This document shows, piece by piece, positions 55,735 through 64,000 of a DNA stretch of 64,000 nt. The stretch spans positions 496,001-560,000 of the forward strand of contig NZ_BOOQ01000002.1 in assembly GCF_016863315.1 (NCBI RefSeq), written 5' to 3'. The stretch comes from Planotetraspora silvatica. Its GTDB lineage: Bacteria > Actinomycetota > Actinomycetes > Streptosporangiales > Streptosporangiaceae. Below the pieces are notes generated by a model. The model had not been told where the DNA came from. It saw only the letters and a program-made list of their open reading frames with translations, and searched no databases. The first letter of the stretch is position 1. Each line of letters starts with the position of its first letter. The position numbers were made by a program, and so were the translations under genes.

Positions 55735-56868
55735 TCAGCGGCCGTTGAAGGCGTCTCGCAGCCGGGAGAAGAAGCCCTGCTGCCCGGGCGTGAACTTGCC
55801 CGGGGGCCGCTCCTCGCCCCGCAACTTCGACAACTCCTTGAGCAACTCCTCCTGCTGGGGATCGAGCTTGGTGGGGGTCTCCACGGTGACGTGGATCAGC
55901 AGGTCGCCGCGGCCCGTCTCGTTGAGACGCTGCACGCCCCTGCCGTACAGGGGGATGACCTGGCCCGCCTGCGTGCCGGGCCGTACGTCGATGTCCTCGG
56001 CGCCGTCGAGGGTCTCGACGGTGAGCGACGTGCCGAGGGCGGCGGCCGTCATCGGGATCTGGACCGTGCAGTGGAGATCGTCGCCGCGCCGCTCGAAGAT
56101 CTGGTGCGGACGCTCGACGATCTCCAGGAAGAGGTCGCCGGCAGGGCCGCCACCGGGGCCGACCTCGCCCTCGCCCGCGAGCTGGATGTGGGTGCCGTCC
56201 TCGACACCGGCGGGGATGCGCACCTTGATGGTCCGGCGGGTGCGGACCCGGCCCTCGCCGGAGCACTCCATGCACGGGTGGCGGATCACGCTTCCGAAGC
56301 CGCCGCACTGCGGGCACGGGCGCGAGGTCATGACCTGGCCGAGGAACGACCGGGTGACCTGCGAGACCTCTCCGCGGCCGTGGCACATGTCACAGGTGTC
56401 CGGATGGGTGCCCGCCGCCGCGCCGGACCCCTGGCAGACCTCGCACAACACGGCCGTGTCGACCACCAGCTCACGCGTGGTGCCGAACCCCGATTCCGCG
56501 AGGTCGAGCTCGACCCGGATCGTCGCGTTGCGCCCGCGCCTGGCGCGTGATCGCGGCCCTCGCGAGGCCCCCGAGGACCCGAAGAAGGCGTCCATGATGT
56601 CGCTGAACGGGAACCCGGCTCCGAAGCCGCCCGCCCCGGCGCCCGCGCCGCTGCTGAACGGGTCGCCGCCGAGGTCGTACATCTGGCGCTTGCTCGTGTC
56701 CGAGAGCACCTCGTACGCCTGGGTGACCTCCTTGAACCGCTCCTGGGTCTCCGGATCCGGATTCACATCAGGGTGCAGCGCCCGGGCGAGACGGCGGTAC
56801 GCCTTCTTGATCTCTTCCTGGCTGGCGTCACGGCGTACCCCGAGGGTCGCGTAGTAGTCCTGGGCCAC
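55735..56868 (-). CDS. dnaJ: Chaperone DnaJ (type I)
   Basis: A 377-residue DnaJ with the J-domain ([32 protein letters not shown] with HPD), a Gly-rich linker, four CxxCxGxG zinc repeats ([32 protein letters not shown]) and C-terminal substrate domains. It is the HrcA-linked dnaJ2 copy. The GTG start follows the hrcA stop directly. It stimulates DnaK. Confidence 0.97.
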   Translation of the reverse strand: MAQDYYATLGVRRDASQEEIKKAYRRLARALHPDVNPDPETQERFKEVTQAYEVLSDTSKRQMYDLGGDPFSSGAGAGAGGFGAGFPFSDIMDAFFGSSGASRGPRSRARRGRNATIRVELDLAESGFGTTRELVVDTAVLCEVCQGSGAAAGTHPDTCDMCHGRGEVSQVTRSFLGQVMTSRPCPQCGGFGSVIRHPCMECSGEGRVRTRRTIKVRIPAGVEDGTHIQLAGEGEVGPGGGPAGDLFLEIVERPHQIFERRGDDLHCTVQIPMTAAALGTSLTVETLDGAEDIDVRPGTQAGQVIPLYGRGVQRLNETGRGDLLIHVTVETPTKLDPQQEELLKELSKLRGEERPPGKFTPGQQGFFSRLRDAFNGR

Positions 56869-57882
56869 TTATGACCCCGCCAGGATCTGGCCCACGTAGC
56901 GCGCCACGGCGCGCACCGCACCCATCGTCACGGGATAGTCCATTCGAGTCGGGCCCAGCACTCCGAGCCGGGCCAGTTCCTTGTCGCCCGAACCGTATCC
57001 CGCGGCCACGATAGAGGTGCCGCGAAGTCCGGTGTACGGGTTCTCCGAGCCGATCCGGACGGTCAGCTCGGACAGTCCGCCTGTCTCTCCGAGGAGACGC
57101 ATCAGGACGACCTGTTCCTCCAGCGCCTCCAGCACGTCGCGCAGGCCGACGCTGAAGTCGGCCGCCGCGAGGTTGGCGGTCCCGGCGAAGACGAGTTTCT
57201 CCTCGTGCCGCTCGACGAGCGTCTCGAGGAGCACGGACAGGATGGTCGCCGCCACCGACCTGTCCTCCTGCGGAAGCCGTTCCGGCAGCTCGGCGACGGT
57301 CTCCGGGACGTTGGACAGGCCGCAGCCGTCGAGGCACGTGTTGAGGACGGCCCGCAGATTCGCGATCCGGTCCTCCGCAACGTCCTCGACCAGATCGATC
57401 ACGCGCTGCTCGACCCGGCCGGTGTTGGTGATCAGCACGAGCATGACCCGTCGCTCGCCGACGGGCACGATCTCCACGTGCCGGACCGTCGACCGGGTCA
57501 GCGACGGATACTGCACCACCGCGACCTGACGGGTGAGCTGGGCGAGCAGGCGGACCGTCCGCATGACGATCTCGTCGAGGTCGACCGCTCCCGCGAGGAA
57601 CGTCTCGATCGCCCGGCGTTCGGCGCCCGAGAGCGGTTTCACCTGTGAGAGACGGTCGACGAACAGGCGGTATCCCTTGTCGGTCGGCACCCTGCCCGCG
57701 CTCGTGTGAGGCTGGTGGATGTACCCCTGCTCCTCGAGCGCGGCCATGTCGTTGCGGATCGTCGCAGGTGAGACGCCGAGATTGTGCCTGTCGGCAAGGG
57801 CCTTGGAGCCCACCGGCTCGTTGGTGGACACGTAGTCCTCGACGATGGCACGCAGCACGGCCAGCTTGCGGTCGTCGAGCAA
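56869..57882 (-). CDS. hrcA: Heat-inducible transcription repressor HrcA
   Basis: The product is 337 residues from a TTG start (57882) with GGGAGGT six bases upstream. Product begins [20 protein letters not shown], the family N-terminus. Winged-helix region: [20 protein letters not shown] and [20 protein letters not shown]. It represses class I heat-shock genes by binding CIRCE, which lies 33 bp upstream of its own start, so it is autoregulated. Confidence 0.96.
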   Translation of the reverse strand: MLDDRKLAVLRAIVEDYVSTNEPVGSKALADRHNLGVSPATIRNDMAALEEQGYIHQPHTSAGRVPTDKGYRLFVDRLSQVKPLSGAERRAIETFLAGAVDLDEIVMRTVRLLAQLTRQVAVVQYPSLTRSTVRHVEIVPVGERRVMLVLITNTGRVEQRVIDLVEDVAEDRIANLRAVLNTCLDGCGLSNVPETVAELPERLPQEDRSVAATILSVLLETLVERHEEKLVFAGTANLAAADFSVGLRDVLEALEEQVVLMRLLGETGGLSELTVRIGSENPYTGLRGTSIVAAGYGSGDKELARLGVLGPTRMDYPVTMGAVRAVARYVGQILAGS

Positions 57883-57914
57883 AGTGTCACCTCCCTGTGC
57901 GGGGAACACGCGCT

Positions 57915-57941
57915 CTGGCACTCTGTGTTCCCGAGTGCCAA
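57915..57941. promoter_or_regulatory. CIRCE operator of hrcA-dnaJ
   Basis: CTGGCACTC-N9-GAGTGCCAA is a perfect-spacing match to the CIRCE consensus TTAGCACTC-N9-GAGTGCTAA (15 of 18 arm positions). It lies immediately upstream of hrcA. Confidence 0.93.
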
Positions 57942-58160
57942 GTGTACGGCTACCGCCCACGGGGTGCGATAACACAGACGATGCCGCGGACAAACCATCC
58001 ACGAATCACTCTCAAGTCACATAACAGGAATACCCCTCCGCAGAAGGTCCGAGCCCGATCCCCCGCGCCCTCTCGCCGGACTCTCGTCAGGACCCGCGAT
58101 CCCGTGATCAGCAGCCCGACCTCACGCCGCGCCTGTCCGTGATTTGCTAGCGTTCCCGGC

Positions 58161-58973
58161 ATGTACGGGCAGGACGTGCTTTCCGGAGACTGGCGGCGCC
58201 CCAAGCGGGGGCAGATCCCCAAGGTCCCGGCCGAACCGGACCTCGTGGTCGAGGACGCGGAAGGCCGCTTCTGCGGCGCCGTGGTGGCCTGCGACAAGGA
58301 GGCCGTCACCCTGGAGGACCGGTTCGGGCGACGGCGGGTCTTCCCCCTCGTGCCCGCCGGGTTCCTCCTGGACGGCAAGCCCGTGACCCTGGTGCGGCCG
58401 GCCGCCGCGCCGCAGGGCGCCAAGCGGAGCGCCTCGGGCTCCGTCGCGGTGGAGGGCCTGCGCGCCCGGGTGGCGAGGGAGAGCCGGATCTACGTGGAGG
58501 GCGTGCACGACGCCTCCCTCGTGGAGAAGATCTGGGGCCACGACCTGCGCGTGGAAGGTGTGGTGGTCGAGTTCCTCGAAGGCGTCGACGATCTGCCGGC
58601 CATCGTGGCGGAGTTCGCCCCCGAGCCGGGCAGGCGCCTCGGGGTGCTGGTCGACCATCTCGTCCCGGGCTCCAAGGAGAGCAGGATCGCGGCCCAGGTG
58701 ACCGGGGACCACGTGCTGATCGTGGGACACCCGTACGTGGACATCTGGCAGGCGGTCAAGCCGTCGGCGCTCGGTATCGCCGGGTGGCCGGACGTCCCTC
58801 GCGGGATCCCGTGGAAGGAGGGCGTGATCGCCGCTCTCGGCTGGCGGATGGACCCTCAGGAGGCGTGGCGGCACATCCTCGGCCGGGTCGAGACGTTCGC
58901 CGACCTCGAGCCCGAACTCCTCGGCCGCGTCGAAGAACTGATCGACTTCGTCACCGCCCAATCCCCCGCGTGA
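58161..58973 (+). CDS. DUF3097 family protein
   Basis: A 270-residue protein with the family's conserved stretches: YGQDVLSGDWRRPKRGQIPK, RIYVEGVHDASLVEKIWGHD (Toprim-like acidic region), GVLVDHLVPGSKESRIAAQV and GHPYVDIWQAVKPSALGI. The Toprim-like EG...D pattern suggests a nucleic-acid enzyme or binder; no activity is established. Its TGA stop (58971-58973) is part of the first 53-bp repeat unit. Confidence 0.88.
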   Translation: MYGQDVLSGDWRRPKRGQIPKVPAEPDLVVEDAEGRFCGAVVACDKEAVTLEDRFGRRRVFPLVPAGFLLDGKPVTLVRPAAAPQGAKRSASGSVAVEGLRARVARESRIYVEGVHDASLVEKIWGHDLRVEGVVVEFLEGVDDLPAIVAEFAPEPGRRLGVLVDHLVPGSKESRIAAQVTGDHVLIVGHPYVDIWQAVKPSALGIAGWPDVPRGIPWKEGVIAALGWRMDPQEAWRHILGRVETFADLEPELLGRVEELIDFVTAQSPA

Positions 58974-59087
58974 TCATGCACACCTTCGGCGCGAGGCCAC
59001 CCGACCAGCTCAAACCTCCGTCGTGATCATGCACACCTTCGGCGCCAGGCCGTCCGACCTGCGGGAACATCAACCGTGATCATGCAC
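58969..59087 (+). repeat. 53-bp repeat array, second locus (3 units)
   Basis: Cores CGTGATCATGCAC start at 58969, 59022 and 59075, exactly 53 bp apart. Units 1 and 2 share TTCGGCG at offset 17 and CCGACC(A/T)GC at 33-41; unit 3 keeps only the core before the hemW stop (59095). Unit 1 supplies the DUF3097 stop codon. The array is in the sense of DUF3097, and the flanking genes are convergent. No stem-loop terminator is present here. Confidence 0.95.
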
Positions 59088-59094
59088 GAAACCG

Positions 59095-60315
59095 CTACGG
59101 CGTCAGATCACGCACCAGAGCGTCGGCGAGCAGCCGCCCGCGCAGGGTGAGCACGGCCCGTCCCCGCTTGAACGGCTCGACCTCGAGCAGGCCGTCCCCC
59201 AGCGCCCTGGCGCACACCGTACGCGCCTGAGTGGGCAGGTCGGACAGCGGGAACCCGGAGACGAGGCGGAGCTCCAGCATGATCCGCTCGACGGCCCGGT
59301 CCTCGGCGGTCAGTTCCTCCCTGGCGTGCCCGGGCGAGGCGCCCGACGCCAGGCGGGACGCGTAGGCCGCCGGATGCTTGACGTTCCACCACCGGGTGCC
59401 CCCGACATGGCTGTGCGCCCCCGGGCCGACGCCCCACCAGTCCCCGCCGGTCCAATAGAGCAGGTTGTGGCGGCAGCGCGCCTCGTCGGCGGCCGCCCAG
59501 TTGGAGACCTCGTACCACTCGAGGCCCGCGGCCGAGAGCATCTCCTCGGCGATGAGGTACCGGTCGGCGGCGACGTCGTCGTCCGGCATCGGCAGCTCAC
59601 CACGGCGGATGCGCGCGGCGAGCCGGGTGCCGTCCTCGACGATCAGCGAGTAGGCCGACACGTGGTCGGGCCCGGCGGCGAGGGCGGCCGCCAGCGAGTC
59701 GCGCCAGTCGTCGTCGGTCTCCCCCGGGGTGCTGTAGATCAGATCCAGGTTGACGTGCTCGAAACCGGCCTTCCTCGCCTCCTGTACGGCCTGCTCGGGC
59801 CGGCCTCGGCTGTGCCTGCGGTCGAGCACCTTGAGCACGTGCTCGCTGGCGCTCTGCATGCCGAAGCTCATCCGGTTGAAGCCGCCCTCCCGCAACGCCT
59901 CCAGGTAGGCCTGGTCGACGGATTCGGGATTGGCCTCGGTGGTCACCTCCGCGCCCGGCGCCAGGCCGAACTCGTCGTCGATCGCGCCGAGCACCCGCAC
60001 CAGGTCGGCCGCGGGCAGCAGGGTCGGCGTGCCGCCCCCGAAGAACACGGTCTCCACGGGCAGGGCGGCCGTTCCGAGCACACGCCGCGCCAGCCGTACC
60101 TCTTCGATCGCCGTGGCGGCGTAGTCCCGCTGCGACGCCCCCGGGCCCAGCTCGGCGGCGGTGTAGGTGTTGAAGTCGCAGTAGCCGCACCGCGTGGCAC
60201 AGAACGGGACATGCACATAAAAACCGAACGGGCGTGAACCAAGCCCGTCGAGCGCGGTCTGCGGCAGGTCGCCGGACGCGGGAACGGGATCACCGTCGAG
60301 AAGGGCGGAAGGCAC
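59095..60315 (-). CDS. hemW: Radical SAM heme chaperone HemW
   Basis: The product is 406 residues from the GTG at 60315 (MPSALLDGDPVPASG). The open frame continues upstream but resembles no protein there. Radical SAM site CATRCGYCDFNTYT (CxxxCxxC), FFGGGTPTLLPA and the HemW-type VNLDLIYSTPGETDDDW, then NLLYWTGGDWWGVGPGAHSH. HemW inserts heme into respiratory proteins and was earlier annotated as oxygen-independent coproporphyrinogen oxidase. It sits next to hrcA-dnaJ as in other actinobacteria. It converges with DUF3097 across the repeat array. Confidence 0.94.
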   Translation of the reverse strand: MPSALLDGDPVPASGDLPQTALDGLGSRPFGFYVHVPFCATRCGYCDFNTYTAAELGPGASQRDYAATAIEEVRLARRVLGTAALPVETVFFGGGTPTLLPAADLVRVLGAIDDEFGLAPGAEVTTEANPESVDQAYLEALREGGFNRMSFGMQSASEHVLKVLDRRHSRGRPEQAVQEARKAGFEHVNLDLIYSTPGETDDDWRDSLAAALAAGPDHVSAYSLIVEDGTRLAARIRRGELPMPDDDVAADRYLIAEEMLSAAGLEWYEVSNWAAADEARCRHNLLYWTGGDWWGVGPGAHSHVGGTRWWNVKHPAAYASRLASGASPGHAREELTAEDRAVERIMLELRLVSGFPLSDLPTQARTVCARALGDGLLEVEPFKRGRAVLTLRGRLLADALVRDLTP

Positions 60316-60394
60316 ACCCCCAGTCTGCCGCCAGTCCCCCTGTGCCATCGACGCCGTGCCATTGACGGCCCGATCACCCCGGTCTACGATCGGC

Positions 60395-60427
60395 GACAAT
60401 TTACAAGAAAGTTTCCTAATAGTTGTC
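60395..60427. promoter_or_regulatory. Interrupted palindrome upstream of chitinase
   Basis: GACAA (60395) and TTGTC (60423-60427) are outer arms of an inverted repeat centred on 60411. GAAAGTTTC (60407-60415) is an inner palindrome with the same centre. It lies 23 bp before the chitinase start, in an AT-rich stretch. It is likely the operator of a chitin- or sugar-responsive regulator. Confidence 0.5.
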
Positions 60428-60450
60428 CCAACGACAGCAGGAGACACAGC

Positions 60451-61722
60451 GTGCGCCGATTCCTGAAACACCTCCTCGTCGCGGCGGTCGCCGTCGGCCT
60501 CGCGGCCGTCGCCGTGCCCCCCGCGGCCCAGGCCCAGACAGGCAAGAACGACCGCTTCAAGCGCGTGGCCTACTTCATCCAGTGGGGCATATACGCGCGG
60601 AACTACCACGTCAAGGACCTCGAGACCAGCGGCGCCGCCGCCAAGCTCACCCACATCAACTACGCGTTCGGGTTCGTGGGCCCCGAGGGCACGTGCTACT
60701 CCGCCGATCCGTGGGCCGACTGGCAGCGCGGCGTACCCGCCGAGGAGAGCGTGGACGGCGTGGCCGACGCCGACGCCCAGCCGCTCAAGGGCAACCTCAA
60801 CCAGCTGAAGAAGCTCAAGGCCGAGCACCCCGGCCTGAAGGTGCTCATCTCGCTCGGCGGCTGGACCGGCTCGAAGTACTTCTCCGACGCCGTCCTCACC
60901 CCCGCGGCGCGGTCCACGCTGGCGGCGTCCTGCGTCGACCTGTGGCTGAAGGGCAACCTGCCCGGACTGCCCGCGGGCGCGGGCGCGGGCGTCTTCGACG
61001 GCATCGACCTCGACTGGGAGTGGCCCGGCTCCTCCGGCAACGACGGCAACGTCATCCGCCCGGAGGACAAGCGGAACTTCACGCTGTTCCTCACCGAACT
61101 GCGCCGCCAGATGAAGGCGGCCGACCGGAAGTCGGAGCTCACCGCCTTCCTCCCCGCGGCGGCCGCCAAGATCGACGCCGGCTTCGAGGTCAAGAAGGTC
61201 TTCAGCCAGCTCGACTTCGCCACCGTCCAGGGGTACGACCTGCACGGCCCGTGGGAGCCCCAGACCGGCCACAACGGCAACCTGTTCACCGACCGGCGCG
61301 ACCCCAACCCCGTGCGCTACAGCGTCGACCAGACGGTCCGCGACTACATCAGCCGCGGAGCACCCGCCCAGAAGATCGTCGTGGGGGTCCCCGCGTACGG
61401 CCAGGGCTGGACGGGCGTGAAGTCCACGGGCAACGGCCTCTACGCCCCGGCCACCGGACCCGCTCCGGGCACCTGGGCCCCCGGCAGTGACGACTACAAG
61501 AACCTCGTCGCCAAGCCGGGCAAGCGCTACCGCGACCTGCTCACCGGAACGCTCTGGCTCTACGACGGCAACGAGTTCTGGTCCTACGACGACCCGGCCG
61601 TGATGGTGGAGAAGGCCGCCTACATCAGGCTCAAGGGCCTCGGCGGATCCATGTTGTGGTCCATCGACCAGGACGACGCCAAGGCGTCACTCACCTCGGC
61701 GCTGTACTCCGTACTGCGCTGA
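60451..61722 (+). CDS. Secreted GH18 chitinase
   Basis: The product is 423 residues from the GTG at 60451 (AGGAGA ten bases before). The signal peptide ends near AQA-QT (about residue 29). The single GH18 catalytic domain has the motif FDGIDLDWEW (Asp 183, 186 and 188, Glu 190 as proton donor) and LISLGGWTGS. No chitin-binding module is seen. It splits chitin outside the cell, releasing GlcNAc oligomers that would be sensed by a DasR-type regulator. Confidence 0.95.
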   Translation: MRRFLKHLLVAAVAVGLAAVAVPPAAQAQTGKNDRFKRVAYFIQWGIYARNYHVKDLETSGAAAKLTHINYAFGFVGPEGTCYSADPWADWQRGVPAEESVDGVADADAQPLKGNLNQLKKLKAEHPGLKVLISLGGWTGSKYFSDAVLTPAARSTLAASCVDLWLKGNLPGLPAGAGAGVFDGIDLDWEWPGSSGNDGNVIRPEDKRNFTLFLTELRRQMKAADRKSELTAFLPAAAAKIDAGFEVKKVFSQLDFATVQGYDLHGPWEPQTGHNGNLFTDRRDPNPVRYSVDQTVRDYISRGAPAQKIVVGVPAYGQGWTGVKSTGNGLYAPATGPAPGTWAPGSDDYKNLVAKPGKRYRDLLTGTLWLYDGNEFWSYDDPAVMVEKAAYIRLKGLGGSMLWSIDQDDAKASLTSALYSVLR

Positions 61723-61747
61723 TCCCCGAACCCACCTGTGGGGGTGG

Positions 61748-61773
61748 GCCCGCCCGCCGCAGCACGGGCGGGC
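61748..61773. terminator. Hairpin terminator of chitinase
   Basis: A perfect 9-bp stem (61748-61756 with 61765-61773) and an 8-base loop, 26 bp past the stop codon, between convergent genes. Confidence 0.7.
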
Positions 61774-61834
61774 GGCATGAGGGGGGGCTGGAGCCCCTGG
61801 GTCGGGCTCCGGTCCCCCTCGTGATCCACAACGG

Positions 61835-62461
61835 TCAGCTCTTCAGCACTCTTTCCGCGATCGCGTCCCATTTCTCGCCGTGGCCGGGGTAGGCGAGGAT
61901 CTTGCGCATCAGGTCCCTGTCCCCGTGATACGCGGCGAACGCCTCACGGATCGTCGCGCCGTTCCGCGGCCGGACCAGCACCTCGATCTCGTCGCCCGCG
62001 CCCAGCTCACCCTGTTCGACGACCCGGAAGTACGCGCCCGGGCGGGCGGCCTGGGTGAAGCGCCTGACCCAGCCGGACTCCCCCATCCATCCGCGGAACG
62101 TCACGCAGGGGATCCGGGGCGCCGTCACCTCGAGGAGGGCGGTCCCGATCCGCCACCGCTCCCCGATGAGCGCCTCCGTCACGTCGGCTCCCGACGTGGT
62201 GAGGTTCTCCCCGAACGCCCCGTCGCCGAGCTCCCTGCCCAGCCGCGCCTGCCACCAGTCGTGGTCCTCCCGCGCGTACGCGTAGACCGCCTGGTCACGA
62301 TGGCCGTGGTGGACGAGGTCGGCCCGCTCGTCCCCCGCCAGGCCGTTTTCGTGTACGGCGACGCGCCCCTCGGCCGCTCTCTTGTCGATGGCGGTCCGGC
62401 GAAGCTTCCCTGCCCACTCGGCGGCTACGGCATGGCCCACGTTCACCGAAAGGATGCGCAT
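61835..62461 (-). CDS. MOSC domain protein (YiiM-like)
   Basis: A 208-residue MOSC protein: VHENGLAGDERADLVHHGHR DQAVYAY, FGENLTTSG, APRIPCVTFRGWMG (conserved Cys) and a C-terminal 3-alpha domain. MOSC enzymes bind the molybdenum cofactor and act on N-hydroxylated compounds in some cases. No molybdenum gene is next to it. It is monocistronic and converges on the chitinase. Confidence 0.9.
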   Translation of the reverse strand: MRILSVNVGHAVAAEWAGKLRRTAIDKRAAEGRVAVHENGLAGDERADLVHHGHRDQAVYAYAREDHDWWQARLGRELGDGAFGENLTTSGADVTEALIGERWRIGTALLEVTAPRIPCVTFRGWMGESGWVRRFTQAARPGAYFRVVEQGELGAGDEIEVLVRPRNGATIREAFAAYHGDRDLMRKILAYPGHGEKWDAIAERVLKS

Positions 62462-62601
62462 GAGCCGACGCTAATGAATCCGCATCACCGCGGGCATCCG
62501 GTTTTCCGGGGGCACGTCGAGGATCCACCCGGGGGGTGGAGAACTGGATCTCCACCCGTGGTCCGATCCTCTCGCCGCCCGGTTTGCCTAATTTCAGGTC
62601 C

Positions 62602-63084
62602 ATGAACGAACAGCTCGCCATCCTCCTGGCCCTCGCCGTCCTCGCCCTGTCGATCTACCGCCAGATGCGCACCCGCCCCGTCGGGGAAGGCCGCGCCCTC
62701 GTCCTGCCGCTCGTCCTCATAGCCCTGGGCGCGGCCCAGGGCCACCTCGTCGACGGCGACCACGCCGCCCTGAGCATCTGGCTGCTCGCCGGAGAACTGG
62801 TCGTCGGAGTCGTGCTCGGCCTCGTGCGGGCCTACACCATGCGGATCTGGCGCGATGAGAGCGGCAGGCTCTGGCGCAGGGGCACGCCCTGGACGATCGC
62901 CGCGTGGATCGTCGCGATCGCCACCCGCGCCGGGTTCGTCGCCGCCGGAATCTCGGCAGGCGTGGCCCTGGAGACCGGAAGCATCCTGATCTTCTTCGGC
63001 CTCTCGCTGGTCGTCCAGGCCGTGGCGGTCGTCGCACGGGCGCGCTCGACCGCCCCGCCCGCGGCCGCTACCGTCAAGGCGTGA
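62602..63084 (+). CDS. CcdC/DUF1453-like integral membrane protein
   Basis: The product is 160 residues from the ATG at 62602. Four hydrophobic segments are present (LAILLALAVLALSIY, ALVLPLVLIALGAAQG, LAGELVVGVVLGLVRAYTM and ILIFFGLSLVVQAVAVVARA), with an R-x-x-P pattern (RTRPVGEGRA) typical of CcdC-type proteins. It overlaps the kinase gene by GTGA, so it may be a sensory or accessory membrane partner of the two-component system. Confidence 0.75.
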   Translation: MNEQLAILLALAVLALSIYRQMRTRPVGEGRALVLPLVLIALGAAQGHLVDGDHAALSIWLLAGELVVGVVLGLVRAYTMRIWRDESGRLWRRGTPWTIAAWIVAIATRAGFVAAGISAGVALETGSILIFFGLSLVVQAVAVVARARSTAPPAAATVKA

Positions 63085-64000
63085 ACAGGGAGCGGACCAT
63101 CAGGCTCGCCATACGAATCGCAGTAGTGGTGGTGTTCCTGATCGCCCTGCTGCAGTCCGACCCGGGGCCACGGCTCTCCGGCGCGAGCCTGGCGAACTCC
63201 CTGCTGTCCGTCTGCTTCGTCGCGGCGGCCTTCCTCGCCCTCCAACGGCACGACCGGATGACAGCCCGCGCGATCGTCGCGTCGTACGGGATGGTCGCCA
63301 GCGCGCTCCTGCTCCACCTCCTGCGGCCGGAAGGCCCCGCGATCTCCGCCGTCTTCGTCGCGATCGGCGTCATCGCGTTGCGGCTGCCGCTCGCCTTCTC
63401 CCTGCCCGCCGCCGTCACGGCCCTGGCCGGACTGGCGGTGGGCACGCTCGAAGAGGGAAAGGGCCTGTCGTGGGACGTGATCGCCATCGGCGGAGTGATC
63501 TACCTGCTCGCCTATGTCCGGCGGACCACCCTTGCCGCGCGGGCGGCGGAGGACCGCGAGGCGGTCCTTGCGGAGCGGGCGCGCATCGCACGGGACATCC
63601 ACGATATCCTCGCCCACTCCCTCTCCGCCCAGATCGTCCACCTCGAAGGTGCCCGGCTCCTGCTGCGGGCGGACAGGTCGGACGAGGCGCTGGAGCGGGT
63701 CGAGCTCGCGAGGGACATGGCCAAACAGGGCCTGGAGGAGACCCGCAGGGCGATCACCGCGCTGCGGGAGGACATGCCGCCGCTCGTCGACGCCGTCTCC
63801 ACGCTCACCGGGGAGTTCGAGACCGCCACCGGTGTGGGCTGCGAGCTCACGATGGCCGGCGACAGGCGCCGCCTCGATCCGGAGGCCGAGCTCGCGATCA
63901 TCCGTACCACCCAGGAGGCCCTGACCAACGTGCGACGGCACGCTCCGGGGGTGGCGCCCGGCGTCCGGCTGATCTTCGGTCCCGAGACGTGCTCACTCGA
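63081..64000 (+). CDS. Sensor histidine kinase, HisKA_3 type (3' end off window)
   Basis: Starts at the GTG of a GTGA overlap with the upstream membrane protein gene. About four transmembrane helices lie in the first 150 residues. The dimerisation/phospho-acceptor helix reads ERARIARDIHDILAHSLSAQ (His about 174), then EETRRAITALRE, and the N box of the ATPase domain (EALTNVRRHA) close to the window end. It belongs to the NarL-type kinase class and presumably pairs with a LuxR-type response regulator gene downstream. Confidence 0.92.
   Translation, partial: MNRERTIRLAIRIAVVVVFLIALLQSDPGPRLSGASLANSLLSVCFVAAAFLALQRHDRMTARAIVASYGMVASALLLHLLRPEGPAISAVFVAIGVIALRLPLAFSLPAAVTALAGLAVGTLEEGKGLSWDVIAIGGVIYLLAYVRRTTLAARAAEDREAVLAERARIARDIHDILAHSLSAQIVHLEGARLLLRADRSDEALERVELARDMAKQGLEETRRAITALREDMPPLVDAVSTLTGEFETATGVGCELTMAGDRRRLDPEAELAIIRTTQEALTNVRRHAPGVAPGVRLIFGPETCSL

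Noticed and set aside
60315-61272. N-terminal extension of hemW into the chitinase region
   Set aside because: The frame stays open but is antisense to the chitinase and does not resemble HemW; GTG 60315 gives the family length.

Overview
The window is high-GC DNA with GTG starts, many 4-bp ATGA/GTGA gene overlaps, paralogue-style ClpP, DUF2630, DUF3097, DUF222-HNH and HrcA/CIRCE. This fits a filamentous actinomycete. Teichoic acid genes, an amide/urease nitrogen set and a secreted GH18 chitinase suggest a Streptosporangiales soil organism (Nonomuraea/Streptosporangium/Microbispora type). That placement is inference; no rRNA or tRNA gene was seen.

Layout. 1-12 kb: partial secreted zinc carboxypeptidase, ppdK, a secreted S33-type hydrolase, clpP, glyS, a Fur-family regulator (probably zur), a CGNR protein, uppS and recO. 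12-18 kb: a four-gene teichoic-acid-type cluster (CDP-alcohol phosphatidyltransferase, DUF5941-like membrane protein, fused cytidylyltransferase/SDR, TagF-like polymerase). 18-25 kb: regulators, a DrrAB-type ABC exporter with a divergent TetR, and an AsnC-ddaH-rocD arginine/ornithine set. 25-30 kb: a DUF222-HNH gene with low-complexity tracts, a PhoD-type phosphatase and a MarR regulator. 30-34 kb: an AmiC-like binding protein, an APC permease and an acetamidase/formamidase. 34-37 kb: oxidoreductases and a TetR with clear tandem operators. 37.6-40 kb: leuA with a leucine-rich leader peptide. 41-48 kb: a lone urtE-like gene and a complete ureABCFGD operon. 48-58 kb: the conserved era / CDA-like / CorC-like / ybeY / phoH / HIT / rsmE / dnaJ / hrcA block. 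58-64 kb: DUF3097, hemW, chitinase, MOSC protein and a two-component kinase that runs off the window.

The housekeeping genes (glyS-zur-uppS-recO, leuA, era-ybeY-phoH, rsmE-dnaJ-hrcA-hemW) keep an order familiar from other actinomycetes. Accessory modules sit in the gaps. Metabolically, arginine/ornithine (ddaH, rocD), amides (acetamidase) and urea (urease) all feed ammonium release, so nitrogen scavenging is a recurring theme.

The most unusual structure is a family of 53-bp repeat units. Each has a conserved 13-bp core CGTGATCATGCAC, a TTCG block and a GACCNGC block. The units occur in two convergent intergenic regions (37.1-37.6 kb and 58.97-59.09 kb). In both, the first unit supplies the TGA stop codon of the upstream gene. 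At the first locus two oppositely oriented arrays flank a 16-bp-stem hairpin. The spacing is almost exactly five helical turns. Other regulatory signals readable in the sequence are dre-like (DasR-type) sites upstream of ppdK, a leuL attenuator leader, a CIRCE element, and palindromic operators at the TetR, teichoic acid and chitinase promoters.
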